This document shows positions 8,685-17,096 of a DNA stretch of 64,000 nt, piece by piece. A program made the position numbers and the translations under genes. Origin of the DNA: Methylobacterium nodulans ORS 2060. Lineage in GTDB: Bacteria > Pseudomonadota > Alphaproteobacteria > Rhizobiales > Beijerinckiaceae. Within the stretch, counting starts at the first letter, position 1, and the number at the start of each line of letters is the position of its first letter. The stretch spans positions 522,501-586,500 of the forward strand of contig NC_011894.1 in NCBI RefSeq assembly GCF_000022085.1, written 5' to 3'. The notes beneath the pieces are model-generated. The model was given only the letters and a program-made list of their open reading frames with translations. It searched no databases and had not been told where the DNA came from.

Positions 8685-9635
8685 ATGCTGCATGATGCCT
8701 CCATCCCGGACGACGATCTGCGCGACGCGCCCCTCGACGCCTATTCCCGAACCGTCGCCGGCATCGTCGAGGCGGTCGGTCCGGCCGTGGTCAGGGTCGA
8801 GAGCCCTGGGCGCGGCCTCGGCTCGGGCGTCGTCATCGCGGGCGACGGGCTCGTGCTCACCAACAGCCACGTGGTCGCGGGCGGCCGCCGGGTCCGCCTC
8901 GCGCTGGCGGACGGCGCCGGCGCGGAGGCGACCGTCATCGGCGACGATCCCGACACAGACCTCGCGCTGCTGCGGGCGGACCTCCCCGCCGGGACGGCGG
9001 CCGCGCGGCTCGGCGAGTCCAAGCGCCTGCGCCGCGGCCACCTCGTCGTAGCCATCGGCAACCCGCTCGGCTTCGAATCGACCGTGACGGCGGGCGTCGT
9101 CTCGGCGCTCGGGCGGACCCTGCGCGCCCGCAGCGGCCGGCTGATCGACGACGTCATCCAGACCGATGCCGCGCTCAATCCCGGCAATTCGGGCGGGCCG
9201 CTCGTCGCCGCGTCGGGCGAGGTCGTGGGCATCGCCACGGCGATGATCGGCGGCGCGCAGGGCCTGTGCTTCGCGGTCTCCAGCAACACCGCGCGATTCG
9301 TCGTCGGCGAGTTCGTCGCGCACGGGCGAGTGCGGCGGGCCCATCTCGGCATCGTCGCCCAGACCCTGCCGCTACCCCGGCGGATCGCGGTCGCGGTCGG
9401 CGCTGGGCCGCAGGCGGTGCGGATCGGCGAGGTGGTGCCCGAGGGCCCCGCCGCCCGTGGCGGCCTCAAGGCCGGCGACGTGATCCTCGCCCTCGACGGC
9501 GCCCCGGTCGCGGGCGCCGACGACCTCGTGCGACTCCTCGGCGCGGGGCGGATCGGGCGCCCGGTCGCCGTCACGGTGCTGCGCGACGGCGCGGTGCGCG
9601 ATCACGCCGTGGTTCCGAGCGAGCGCGGCCCGTGA
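8685..9635 (+). CDS. Deg-family serine protease without signal peptide
   Basis: 316 residues from ATG 8685. The triad is intact: His62 (LTNSHVVAG), Asp92 (DTDLALLRA) and Ser169 ([11 protein letters not shown]). One PDZ domain follows, about residues 225-316 ([19 protein letters not shown]). Unlike typical Deg proteases there is no N-terminal signal peptide; the protein starts [20 protein letters not shown], so it may act in the cytoplasm or leave by another route. It lies 110 bp after the LuxR-type gene, and the ABC transporter ATPase follows 65 bp downstream, so all five genes may be co-transcribed. Confidence 0.9.
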   Translation: MLHDASIPDDDLRDAPLDAYSRTVAGIVEAVGPAVVRVESPGRGLGSGVVIAGDGLVLTNSHVVAGGRRVRLALADGAGAEATVIGDDPDTDLALLRADLPAGTAAARLGESKRLRRGHLVVAIGNPLGFESTVTAGVVSALGRTLRARSGRLIDDVIQTDAALNPGNSGGPLVAASGEVVGIATAMIGGAQGLCFAVSSNTARFVVGEFVAHGRVRRAHLGIVAQTLPLPRRIAVAVGAGPQAVRIGEVVPEGPAARGGLKAGDVILALDGAPVAGADDLVRLLGAGRIGRPVAVTVLRDGAVRDHAVVPSERGP

Positions 9636-9700
9636 GCGCGTTTCGCCGGCCCCGCGATGTGCTAGAGGGCGCGCCGGCCCCGCCAACCCGCCGGAGCGTG

Positions 9701-10623
<923 letters not shown>

Positions 10624-10627
<4 letters not shown>

Positions 10628-11385
10628 ACTGGCCCGCGATCCGCGCCATCTATCGCTTCGAGATGGCGCGCACCTGGCGCACACTGCTGCAGAGCATCGT
10701 GGCGCCCGTGATCTCGACCTCGCTCTACTTCGTGGTCTTCGGCGCGGCGATCGGCTCGCGCCTGACGGTCATCGAGGGGGTGCCCTACGGCGCCTTCATC
10801 GTGCCGGGGCTGATCATGCTCTCGCTCCTCACGCAGAGCATCGCGAACGCCTCCTTCGGCATCTACTTCCCGCGCTTCTCCGGCACGATCTACGAGATCC
10901 TCTCCGCCCCGATCTCGCCCATCGAGATCGTCGCCGGCTATGTCGGGGCAGCCGCCTCGAAGTCGATCCTGCTCGGGCTCATCATCCTGGCGACGGCGTC
11001 GCTCTTCGTGCAGATCCGCATCGAGCACCCGGTCTGGATGGTGCTGTTCCTGGTGCTCACCGCGGTGACCTTCAGCCTGTTCGGCTTCGTCATCGGCCTG
11101 TGGGCGGACGGGTTCGAGAAGCTCCAGCTCGTGCCGCTCCTCATCGTCACGCCGCTGACCTTCTTGGGCGGGAGCTTCTACTCCATCGACATGCTGCCGC
11201 CCTTCTGGCGGGGGCTCAGCCTCGTCAACCCGGTCGTCTACCTGATCAGCGGCTTCCGCTGGAGCTTCTACGGGCATGGCGATGTCAGCGTGGGGGTGAG
11301 CCTCGTGATGGCGCTCGCCTTCCTGGCGATCTGCCTCGCCCTCGTCACCTGGATGTTCCGGACCGGCTACCGGCTGAAGACCTGA
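10624..11385 (+). CDS. ABC-2 type transporter permease
   Basis: 253 residues from ATG 10624, coupled to the ATPase gene. It has about six membrane segments and the ABC2_membrane motif [20 protein letters not shown] and [20 protein letters not shown] near the C-terminal helices. It belongs to the same exporter class as NodJ, DrrB and YadH. Confidence 0.92.
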
Positions 11386-11501
11386 CCGCACCCCTTCCCG
11401 AGCGCACCCTCTTGCCGATCTGATATCTCAGTCTACGGTGCGGCTCAGTGAGACCCTCCGAGACCGGCGCCCGAGCGCCGGCGGGCTGAGGGACGACATT
11501 G

Positions 11502-12299
11502 ATGGCGGACATCCCCACGCCGATGATGCGCAAGGCGCCGAACCGCATCCCGTCCACGCCGCGGCCGGGCCGGGCGCCGTCCGCCGCGACGGTGATCTGC
11601 CAGGAGCTGCGGACCGAGATCGCCTCCCTCGCCCGACTGCCCGGCCAGCCGATCAACGAGAAGGAGATCGCCGCCCGCTACGGCGTGAGCCGCACGCCGG
11701 TCCACGAGGCGATGCTGAAGCTCGCCGACGAGGGGCTGGTCGAGATCTTCCCCCAAGCCGGAACCTACGTCGCCCGCATTCCCTATCGCGACCTGCCGGA
11801 GGTCATCGTGATCCGCCGGGCGCTCGAGGAATCGAGCGCCCGGCTTGCGGCCGAGCACGCGAAGCCTGCCGATCTCGCCGCTCTCGACCGCATCATGGTC
11901 GCCCTGGACGAGGCCGCGGCGGATCAAGACCGTGAGGCCTTCCGGCAGCGGGACGAGGATTTCCATGCCGCGGTCGCGGGGGCGGCCGGCTATCCGGGCC
12001 TGTGGCGGCTGACCCGGCAGGTGAAGATCCAGGTCGACCGCTTCCGGCGCCTCACCCTGCCGCAGCCGGGACGGTTCGCGCGCATCCTCATCGAGCACCG
12101 GGCGGTGCTCGACGCCATCCGGGCACGCGACCCCGCCGCGGCCTGCGCCGCCATGGGCGCGCATCTCGACGGCCTGCTCGCGGAGCTCGGCGGCATCGCC
12201 TGGCTCAACGCGGAATATTTCGACATGTCCGGGATCGATCCCCCTGTTTTGACCGAGACCGACAAACGGGATGAGGGGGTGTCGGGCTTGGGCCTGTAG
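11502..12299 (+). CDS. GntR-family regulator with FCD domain
   Basis: ATG 11502, behind GAGGGA, gives 265 residues; a TTG directly upstream is less likely. The winged helix-turn-helix (about residues 50-95) reads INEKEIAARYGVSRTPVHEA then LADEGLVEIFPQAGTYVARI. An FCD ligand-binding domain follows, about residues 98-230, with the metal/ligand histidine pattern RDEDFHAAV and IEHRAVLDAI. It stands alone after the ABC transporter. The natural end is probably near AWLNAEYFDM; the last 20 residues run into the recombinase remnant on the other strand, so its tail may have been altered by the rearrangement. Confidence 0.88.
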   Translation: MADIPTPMMRKAPNRIPSTPRPGRAPSAATVICQELRTEIASLARLPGQPINEKEIAARYGVSRTPVHEAMLKLADEGLVEIFPQAGTYVARIPYRDLPEVIVIRRALEESSARLAAEHAKPADLAALDRIMVALDEAAADQDREAFRQRDEDFHAAVAGAAGYPGLWRLTRQVKIQVDRFRRLTLPQPGRFARILIEHRAVLDAIRARDPAAACAAMGAHLDGLLAELGGIAWLNAEYFDMSGIDPPVLTETDKRDEGVSGLGL

Positions 12300-12530
12300 C
12301 CGGGTTTGCCAGTGCGCTCGATCCAACCAAGGATGGTGCCAAGCTCGCCTTGCAGGGTGATGCTGAGGTCGTGACGCGTCGGGCCAGGGGTGATGACGAT
12401 GCGCTCGATCACCTCACGGATGGCCTCGGCCATCTCCGGCGCGTCGTCGGGATGAGCGAGCGCGGCGGTCAGTCGCTCGATCCTGCTCCGATAGGTTTCG
12501 GCAATACCGGGGTGGATGTCGGGAATGTTC
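12260..12530 (-). pseudogene. C-terminal remnant of a large serine recombinase
   Basis: Minus-strand translation gives NIPDIHPGIAETYRSRIERL, then AEAIREVIERIVITPG and LSITLQGELGTILGWI. This is the characteristic C-terminal segment of large serine recombinases (resolvase-type with zinc-ribbon and coiled-coil region). The catalytic N-terminal domain and most of the protein are absent. Upstream in the same direction the sequence changes abruptly into an unrelated TetR-like start. It is a leftover of an excised or degraded mobile element. Confidence 0.7.
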
Positions 12531-12561
12531 AGCGGCGCCTGCGACAGCCGGGCATTCGATG

Positions 12562-12608
12562 ATGGCGGCGTCAAGGATTTGCCTGCGGGATCGTTCTGTT
12601 CGGGACAT
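12562..12608 (-). pseudogene. Remnant of a TetR-family gene start
   Basis: From an ATG at 12608 on the minus strand the frame reads MSRTERSRRQILDAA and then loses TetR similarity. The intact divergent TetR gene at 12738 begins MTSPKRTERSRSLILDAA. The remnant therefore appears to be the first 15 codons of a second regulator, joined to the recombinase fragment by a deletion. Confidence 0.5.
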
Positions 12609-12702
12609 CGCGCTCACTGATCGAAAGTGCGATTTATACGCTCGTTCGTTTTTGGATATGTTTCAGTTTTAAGTTGCATATATCCACACGGGCAATTTGT
12701 TA

Positions 12703-12736
12703 TTTACATATGAGTAAATTTACACTAATGTGTAAA
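12703..12736. promoter_or_regulatory. Tandem palindromes, likely TetR operator
   Basis: Two adjacent inverted repeats: TTTAC-6-GTAAA (12703-12718) and TTTACAC-TAAT-GTGTAAA (12719-12736). The second ends one base before the TetR start codon. Size and position are typical of autoregulatory TetR sites. Binding by the adjacent product is inferred. Confidence 0.65.
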
Positions 12737-12737
12737 A

Positions 12738-13328
12738 ATGACATCCCCCAAGCGAACGGAACGGTCTCGAAGCCTCATCCTCGACGCTGCTGACGAAGCG
12801 TTTCGAGAGCTGGGTTTTACTAACACATCGGTAGAGGAAATCGCGACGCGCGCAGGTCTGACCCGCAAGACGGTCTACAATCTGTTCAGCTCGAAAGAGG
12901 AAATCGCACTTCATCTCATCGCCCGTGTGGAGGCCGGAGATGAGATTTATCGTGCGCGCATGGAGGTGAATGAAGACGTCCTTGTGCTCCTTGAGAAAGT
13001 CTTTCTCGACAGCGCGAGCTGGTGCTTGGCTAATCCTTCCATTGCGAGACTTGCCCTTGCCCCCACGGAGCGGCCATCTCTTGAACCTCCGCCAGATCGT
13101 CCCTCCTTCCAGCGGCTCGTCCGAGACCTTCTCGTTCTTGGCCAACGGCAGGGTGTCATTCGCAAGGATGACGACCCTAATTTCATGTCGCTCGTTCTGC
13201 TCGGCATCTATGCCCAAGCCATGCTCACGGCTCTTTCAGGCAGGCCATTCAGCCAGGAGGACATCAGACATCTCATCCGTATCGTTGTCGAAGGCATCGG
13301 CGAGCAATCCTCACGTTCAACCCCGTAA
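12738..13328 (+). CDS. TetR/AcrR-family transcriptional regulator
   Basis: 196 residues from ATG 12738. The N-terminal domain is typical: RTERSRSLILDAADEAFREL and SVEEIATRAGLTRKTVYNLF as the helix-turn-helix (about residues 15-60). The helical C-terminal ligand domain gives no clue to the inducer. Palindromic sites lie directly upstream. Codon use is less GC-rich than the surrounding genes, as in the next gene, which points to acquisition. It is followed after 27 bp by the DUF4336 gene, its probable target in the same operon. Confidence 0.9.
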   Translation: MTSPKRTERSRSLILDAADEAFRELGFTNTSVEEIATRAGLTRKTVYNLFSSKEEIALHLIARVEAGDEIYRARMEVNEDVLVLLEKVFLDSASWCLANPSIARLALAPTERPSLEPPPDRPSFQRLVRDLLVLGQRQGVIRKDDDPNFMSLVLLGIYAQAMLTALSGRPFSQEDIRHLIRIVVEGIGEQSSRSTP

Positions 13329-13355
13329 CAGAGTTTTCCGACAGCAGGATCGAGC

Positions 13356-14048
13356 ATGTTGAAAGAATTTGGTCACGCGATATGGACGGCCAATGGTTCT
13401 GATGTCGTGGCCATGCTTGGATTTCACTACCCGACGCGCATGGTTGTCATAAGTCTGTCTGGCGAAAACCTTTTCGTATGGTCGCCAGTTGCATTGACGG
13501 AGGACCTTCGCGCCGATGTCGATGCTCTCGGAAAGGTCCGCTATCTGGTGGCGCCCAACTCGCTGCATCACCTGTTCATCGCTGATTGGAAGCATGCTTA
13601 TCCAGATGCACGGATCTATGCCGCTCCTGGACTGCAAGAGAAGCGCAAAGACATAGCATTTGACGACGAGCTGGACGGCGCGTCAGTTCCGGAGTGGTCC
13701 GGAGAGATCGAATACGTTGTAGTGCGAGGCAACGCGATAACCAGTGAGGCGGTGTTTTTTCACCGCAAGAGCGGCACCGTGATCTTCACCGATCTGATCC
13801 AGCAATTTCCCGCCGGCTGGTTTTCGGGCTGGCGCTCGATCGTTGCGAAATGGGACCTTATGCTTGGCCCGGAACCATCGGTGCCTCGAAAGTTCCGCGC
13901 AGCCTTCACCAATCGCCATGCGGCCCGCGGATCGCTCGAACGCATTCTCGCATGGCCCTCTGAAAAGGTGTTGATGGCGCATGGAACGCCTGTCATCGAA
14001 GACAGCCAAGCATTCCTGCGGCGTGCATTCAGATGGTTGGTAGCCTGA
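13356..14048 (+). CDS. DUF4336 domain protein
   Basis: 230 residues. Features include LKEFGHAIWTANG at the N-terminus, VRYLVAPNSLHHLFIADWKH, VFFHRKSGTVIFTDLIQQFP and MAHGTPVIEDSQAFLRRAFRW. This is the DUF4336 family, whose HLFI/D and HG elements resemble a reduced metallo-beta-lactamase fold; no substrate is established. It is in an operon with the TetR regulator and shares its lower GC content. A role in a response sensed by TetR is inference. Confidence 0.8.
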   Translation: MLKEFGHAIWTANGSDVVAMLGFHYPTRMVVISLSGENLFVWSPVALTEDLRADVDALGKVRYLVAPNSLHHLFIADWKHAYPDARIYAAPGLQEKRKDIAFDDELDGASVPEWSGEIEYVVVRGNAITSEAVFFHRKSGTVIFTDLIQQFPAGWFSGWRSIVAKWDLMLGPEPSVPRKFRAAFTNRHAARGSLERILAWPSEKVLMAHGTPVIEDSQAFLRRAFRWLVA

Positions 14049-14232
14049 AAGTCATTTGGCCCTGAACCGCCGCTGCCATCAGCGCGTGATGAAGATCATG
14101 ACGGGGCATTGCTGTACTGCCGCGCGAGCGACGCCCGCGCGATCGCTGCCTGTGCTGTGGGCACCCGAGCGGACGGAACATCGGCCCCAAGGCCGGGGTT
14201 GCGTTGCCAGACACCCCGACCCGGAGGTTCGC

Positions 14233-15219
14233 ATGACCGACCTGCGCCATGCCGTGGTTGTGATCACCGGCGCATCGAGCGGCATCGGCCGCGCGGCCAC
14301 CCTGGCCTTCGCGCGTCGGGGCGCCCGGGTGGCGCTCGCCGCCCGGCGCCGCGAGGCCCTGGAAGATCTGGCGCGGGAGTGCCGCGCGCAGGGCGGGAAG
14401 GCGATCCCCGTGCCGACGGACGTCACCGACCCCGACGCGGTCGAGCACCTCGCCCGCACCGCGCACGAGGCCTTCGGGGGCCTCGACGTCTGGATCAACA
14501 ACGCCGGCACCGGCGTGTTCGGCCCGTTCCAGGACGCGCCCCTCGACCTCCACCGCCGCACCATCGAGGTCAACCTGCTCGGCGGCGTCTACGGCGCCTA
14601 CGCCGCCCTGCCCTATTTCCTGCGCCAGGGCCACGGGACGCTGATCACCACCATCTCGCTCGGCGGCTGGGCACCCACCCCCTTCGCGGCGGCCTACACG
14701 GCGAGCAAGTTCGGCCTGCGCGGCTTCACCGCGAGCCTGCGCCAGGAGTTGCGCCGCCACCGGCACATCCACGTCTGCTCGGTCTTCCCCACGATCGTGG
14801 ACACGCCCGGGCTGGAGCACGGGGCGAACGTCTCCGGGCGCGCCATCGACACCGGGCCGCTCGTCTACGCGCCCGAAGACGTGGCCGAGACCTTCGTGTA
14901 TCTCGTGCGCCATCCCCACGATGAGGTCGCGGTGGGCTGGCCCGCCCGCCTCGCCCAGGCCGCCTATGCGCTCGCCCCCTGGCCGACCGAGCACCTGATG
15001 GGCATCGCCATCCATCGGGCCCTCGACCGGGCTCGGCCGGCGCCGATCACGCACGGGGCGATCCGCGCACCGGTTCCCGAACGGCCGCGGACGAGCGGCG
15101 GCTGGCGGGCCCGCAAGGGCCTGCCCTCGGCGCGCACGCTGAGCACGGTCGGCGCGGTCATGGGCGCCGCCGGCCTGATGCTGCTCGCCTCGACCCGGGC
15201 GGCGGCGCGGGCGCGTTGA
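14233..15219 (+). CDS. SDR-family NAD(P)-dependent oxidoreductase with C-terminal membrane anchor
   Basis: ATG 14233 behind GGAGG gives 328 residues. The Rossmann motif VITGASSGIGRAATLAFARR, the NNAG motif and the catalytic YTASK motif are all present, so the enzyme should be active. The length exceeds the usual 250-280: about 60 extra residues end in a hydrophobic segment (STVGAVMGAAGLMLLAS) that could anchor it. Substrate is unknown. The gene is monocistronic and converges with the phosphoesterase gene. Confidence 0.88.
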   Translation: MTDLRHAVVVITGASSGIGRAATLAFARRGARVALAARRREALEDLARECRAQGGKAIPVPTDVTDPDAVEHLARTAHEAFGGLDVWINNAGTGVFGPFQDAPLDLHRRTIEVNLLGGVYGAYAALPYFLRQGHGTLITTISLGGWAPTPFAAAYTASKFGLRGFTASLRQELRRHRHIHVCSVFPTIVDTPGLEHGANVSGRAIDTGPLVYAPEDVAETFVYLVRHPHDEVAVGWPARLAQAAYALAPWPTEHLMGIAIHRALDRARPAPITHGAIRAPVPERPRTSGGWRARKGLPSARTLSTVGAVMGAAGLMLLASTRAAARAR

Positions 15220-15236
15220 TCCGGGCTCCGGCCGGC

Positions 15237-15959
15237 TCAGAGCTCCAGCAGCGCGTAGGGTCGGCCGTTCGGCTTCGGGATCTGGATCGCCACGTTGTAG
15301 ACCGGGACACCGCCGGGCGTGCGGCCTTCGAAGGTGCCCCGGTGCGCGTGGCCGTGCACCACGGCGCCGACCTCGAACCGGTCGATCGTCTCGGCGAGGC
15401 GGGAGGAGCCGAGGAAGGGGAAGATCTCGGGCGGCTCGCCCTGCACCGTCGCGGCGACCGGTGCGTAGTGCAGCACCACGAGGGCCCGGCGGCTCGCCAC
15501 ATGCCGCATGGCATTCTCGAGCCGCATCGCCTCGTGCTGGCTCTCGGCCACCAGGGCCTTGATGGCGGCCTCGCCGAAGGCGCCGAGCGTGAAGCGCCCG
15601 AAGCCGCCCACGAAGCCCTTCACGCCGACGAATCCCACACCCTCGATCTCGACCGACTGTCCCTCCAGGAGCCGCATCCCGGTCTGGCGCAGGATGCGGC
15701 AGACCTCCTCGGGCGTCCCCGATTCGTAATCGTGATTGCCGAGCACCCCGACCACCGGGATCGCGCAGGCGCGCAGCTCCTCGGCGAGGATCTCCGCTTC
15801 CCGCGCCGTGCCGAGATCGGTCAGGTCGCCCGCGAGAACCAGCACGTCGGCCTCCCGCGAGATCTCGCCGAACAGGTCCCGGTACGAGGTCTGCCCCTCT
15901 TCCTTGACGTGAAGATCACCGATGGCGGCGACCTTGAGCGATCCGGTGCGGTCAGCCAT
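15237..15959 (-). CDS. Calcineurin-like metallophosphoesterase
   Basis: 240 residues from the ATG at 15959, which overlaps the end of the upstream gene by 8 bases; longer starts would extend further into that gene. The metal-binding motifs are complete: AAIGDLHVKEEG, LAGDLTDLG, GNHDYESG, LHYAP and HGHAHRGTFEG. It probably hydrolyses a phosphoester or nucleotide in the cytoplasm, as no signal peptide is present. Coupling with the nucleotidyltransferase-like gene suggests a joint function. Confidence 0.87.
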   Translation of the reverse strand: MADRTGSLKVAAIGDLHVKEEGQTSYRDLFGEISREADVLVLAGDLTDLGTAREAEILAEELRACAIPVVGVLGNHDYESGTPEEVCRILRQTGMRLLEGQSVEIEGVGFVGVKGFVGGFGRFTLGAFGEAAIKALVAESQHEAMRLENAMRHVASRRALVVLHYAPVAATVQGEPPEIFPFLGSSRLAETIDRFEVGAVVHGHAHRGTFEGRTPGGVPVYNVAIQIPKPNGRPYALLEL

Positions 15960-16770
15960 GGTCCTGAGCATTCTCCGTGATGTCGTCCCGCCACGCGCCC
16001 TCGCCACCGAGATCCGCGTAGCCCCATTCCTTGACGTCGATCGCGTAATCGACCCGCGACAGCATGCGTCCGCGGCAGATCTTCATCTGCGGCGGCGGCA
16101 GCTTGCGCAGCTGGGCGAGCCGGTCGAGCAGCTCGTCGAGGAGCCAAGCCGGCACCACCTCGCGGTCGGTCGGGTAGATCCAGCGGAAGGCGAGGAGATG
16201 CATGAGCAGCAATTCCCAGTGCTGCTCCATGTAGGCGAGGAGCCGCGTCCAATCGATTGCCTCGTGTGCCCGCAGGATCGTGTGCGCCACGTCGGCGCCG
16301 TCGAAGCGGTTGCGCATCTGGATGAAGGCCTTCGACCAGACGAGTTCGGTCGGCCCGATGATCCGCACGGTATGGCCGAACAATTCGATCTGGTGGGCAT
16401 GGGCGAACCACGCCTCGGTGACCGGGGTCGCGCCGCTCGGCGAGGCGTAGATCACATCGAAGAAATGCCCGTCGCCGAAGACCTTGCCAAGCCAACGCTC
16501 GTCCTCGATGGCGACCGTGTAGCCGAGGTCCTGGAAATGGGCGAGGATGCGCGGCGCATCCCCGGCCTTGCAGAAGACGTCGAGATCCTTCGTCTCGCGG
16601 GTGATCCCCGTATAGGCGCTGACCGCGTAGGTGCCGGCAAGAAGGAAGGGCAGGCCCGAGGCGACGAGCCGGGAGATCGCCTCGGCATAGAAGGCCTCGG
16701 CCTCCGGGCTGACGAGCGTTGGCTCCGCCTTCGCGATGACCTGCGGCAGGGGAGAGCGGGGATCCGGCAT
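15952..16770 (-). CDS. Nucleotidyltransferase-fold protein
   Basis: 272 residues from ATG 16770. The segment LAGTYAVSAYTGITRETKDL followed by DVF resembles the G-[ST]..D-x-D core of minimal nucleotidyltransferases, with further acidic residues in FFDVIYASPSG. The C-terminal half is helical (WIYPTDREVVPAWLLDELLD). It precedes and overlaps a metallophosphoesterase gene, a pairing of nucleotide transfer and phosphoester removal. Substrate is unknown; whether all catalytic residues are present needs structural comparison. Confidence 0.7.
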   Translation of the reverse strand: MPDPRSPLPQVIAKAEPTLVSPEAEAFYAEAISRLVASGLPFLLAGTYAVSAYTGITRETKDLDVFCKAGDAPRILAHFQDLGYTVAIEDERWLGKVFGDGHFFDVIYASPSGATPVTEAWFAHAHQIELFGHTVRIIGPTELVWSKAFIQMRNRFDGADVAHTILRAHEAIDWTRLLAYMEQHWELLLMHLLAFRWIYPTDREVVPAWLLDELLDRLAQLRKLPPPQMKICRGRMLSRVDYAIDVKEWGYADLGGEGAWRDDITENAQDHG

Positions 16771-17003
16771 CCCGCTCCAACCGACCGGGAGCGGCTCCGG
16801 TTCCGGAGCACTAGGCCGCCCGCCTCAATCGCACCTGACCTGCATGGACGCCGCCCCGTTCCTCATGTTGAGCAACCATTAGCTTGAGGGCCGGTGGGGC
16901 TGCCATCGGGGGGCGCCTTGCGGCCGCGTCAGGGCTCATCCGTCAGGCGGCAGCCGGTGGTGAACTCATGCCGGCGGGCTTTGACAATGCCCGTTGGTTT
17001 CGG

Positions 17004-17049
17004 TCTCGAAGGGTCGCCAAGCCTGAGGCTTGGCATCGACCCTTCGAGA
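17004..17049. terminator. Hairpin downstream of the RTX gene
   Basis: TCTCGAAGGGTCG and CCAAGCC pair with GGCTTGG and CGACCCTTCGAGA to form a strong stem around a short loop. It lies in the gap (16771-17096) between the RTX gene end and the next minus-strand gene. There is no long T run, so it may be a processing or stabilising hairpin. The rest of this gap shows no gene. Confidence 0.65.
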
Positions 17050-17054
17050 GAGGT

Positions 17055-17088
17055 CAACGGCCCGCTGCGTCAGCAGCCTGGGCCGTTG
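17055..17088. terminator. Second hairpin immediately after the RTX stop codon
   Basis: CAACGGCCC (17055-17063) pairs with GGGCCGTTG (17080-17088), with an inner GCTG/CAGC pairing. It follows the RTX stop at 17097 by 8 bases on the minus strand and is the best candidate terminator for that gene. Confidence 0.6.
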
Positions 17089-17096
17089 GCATCAGG

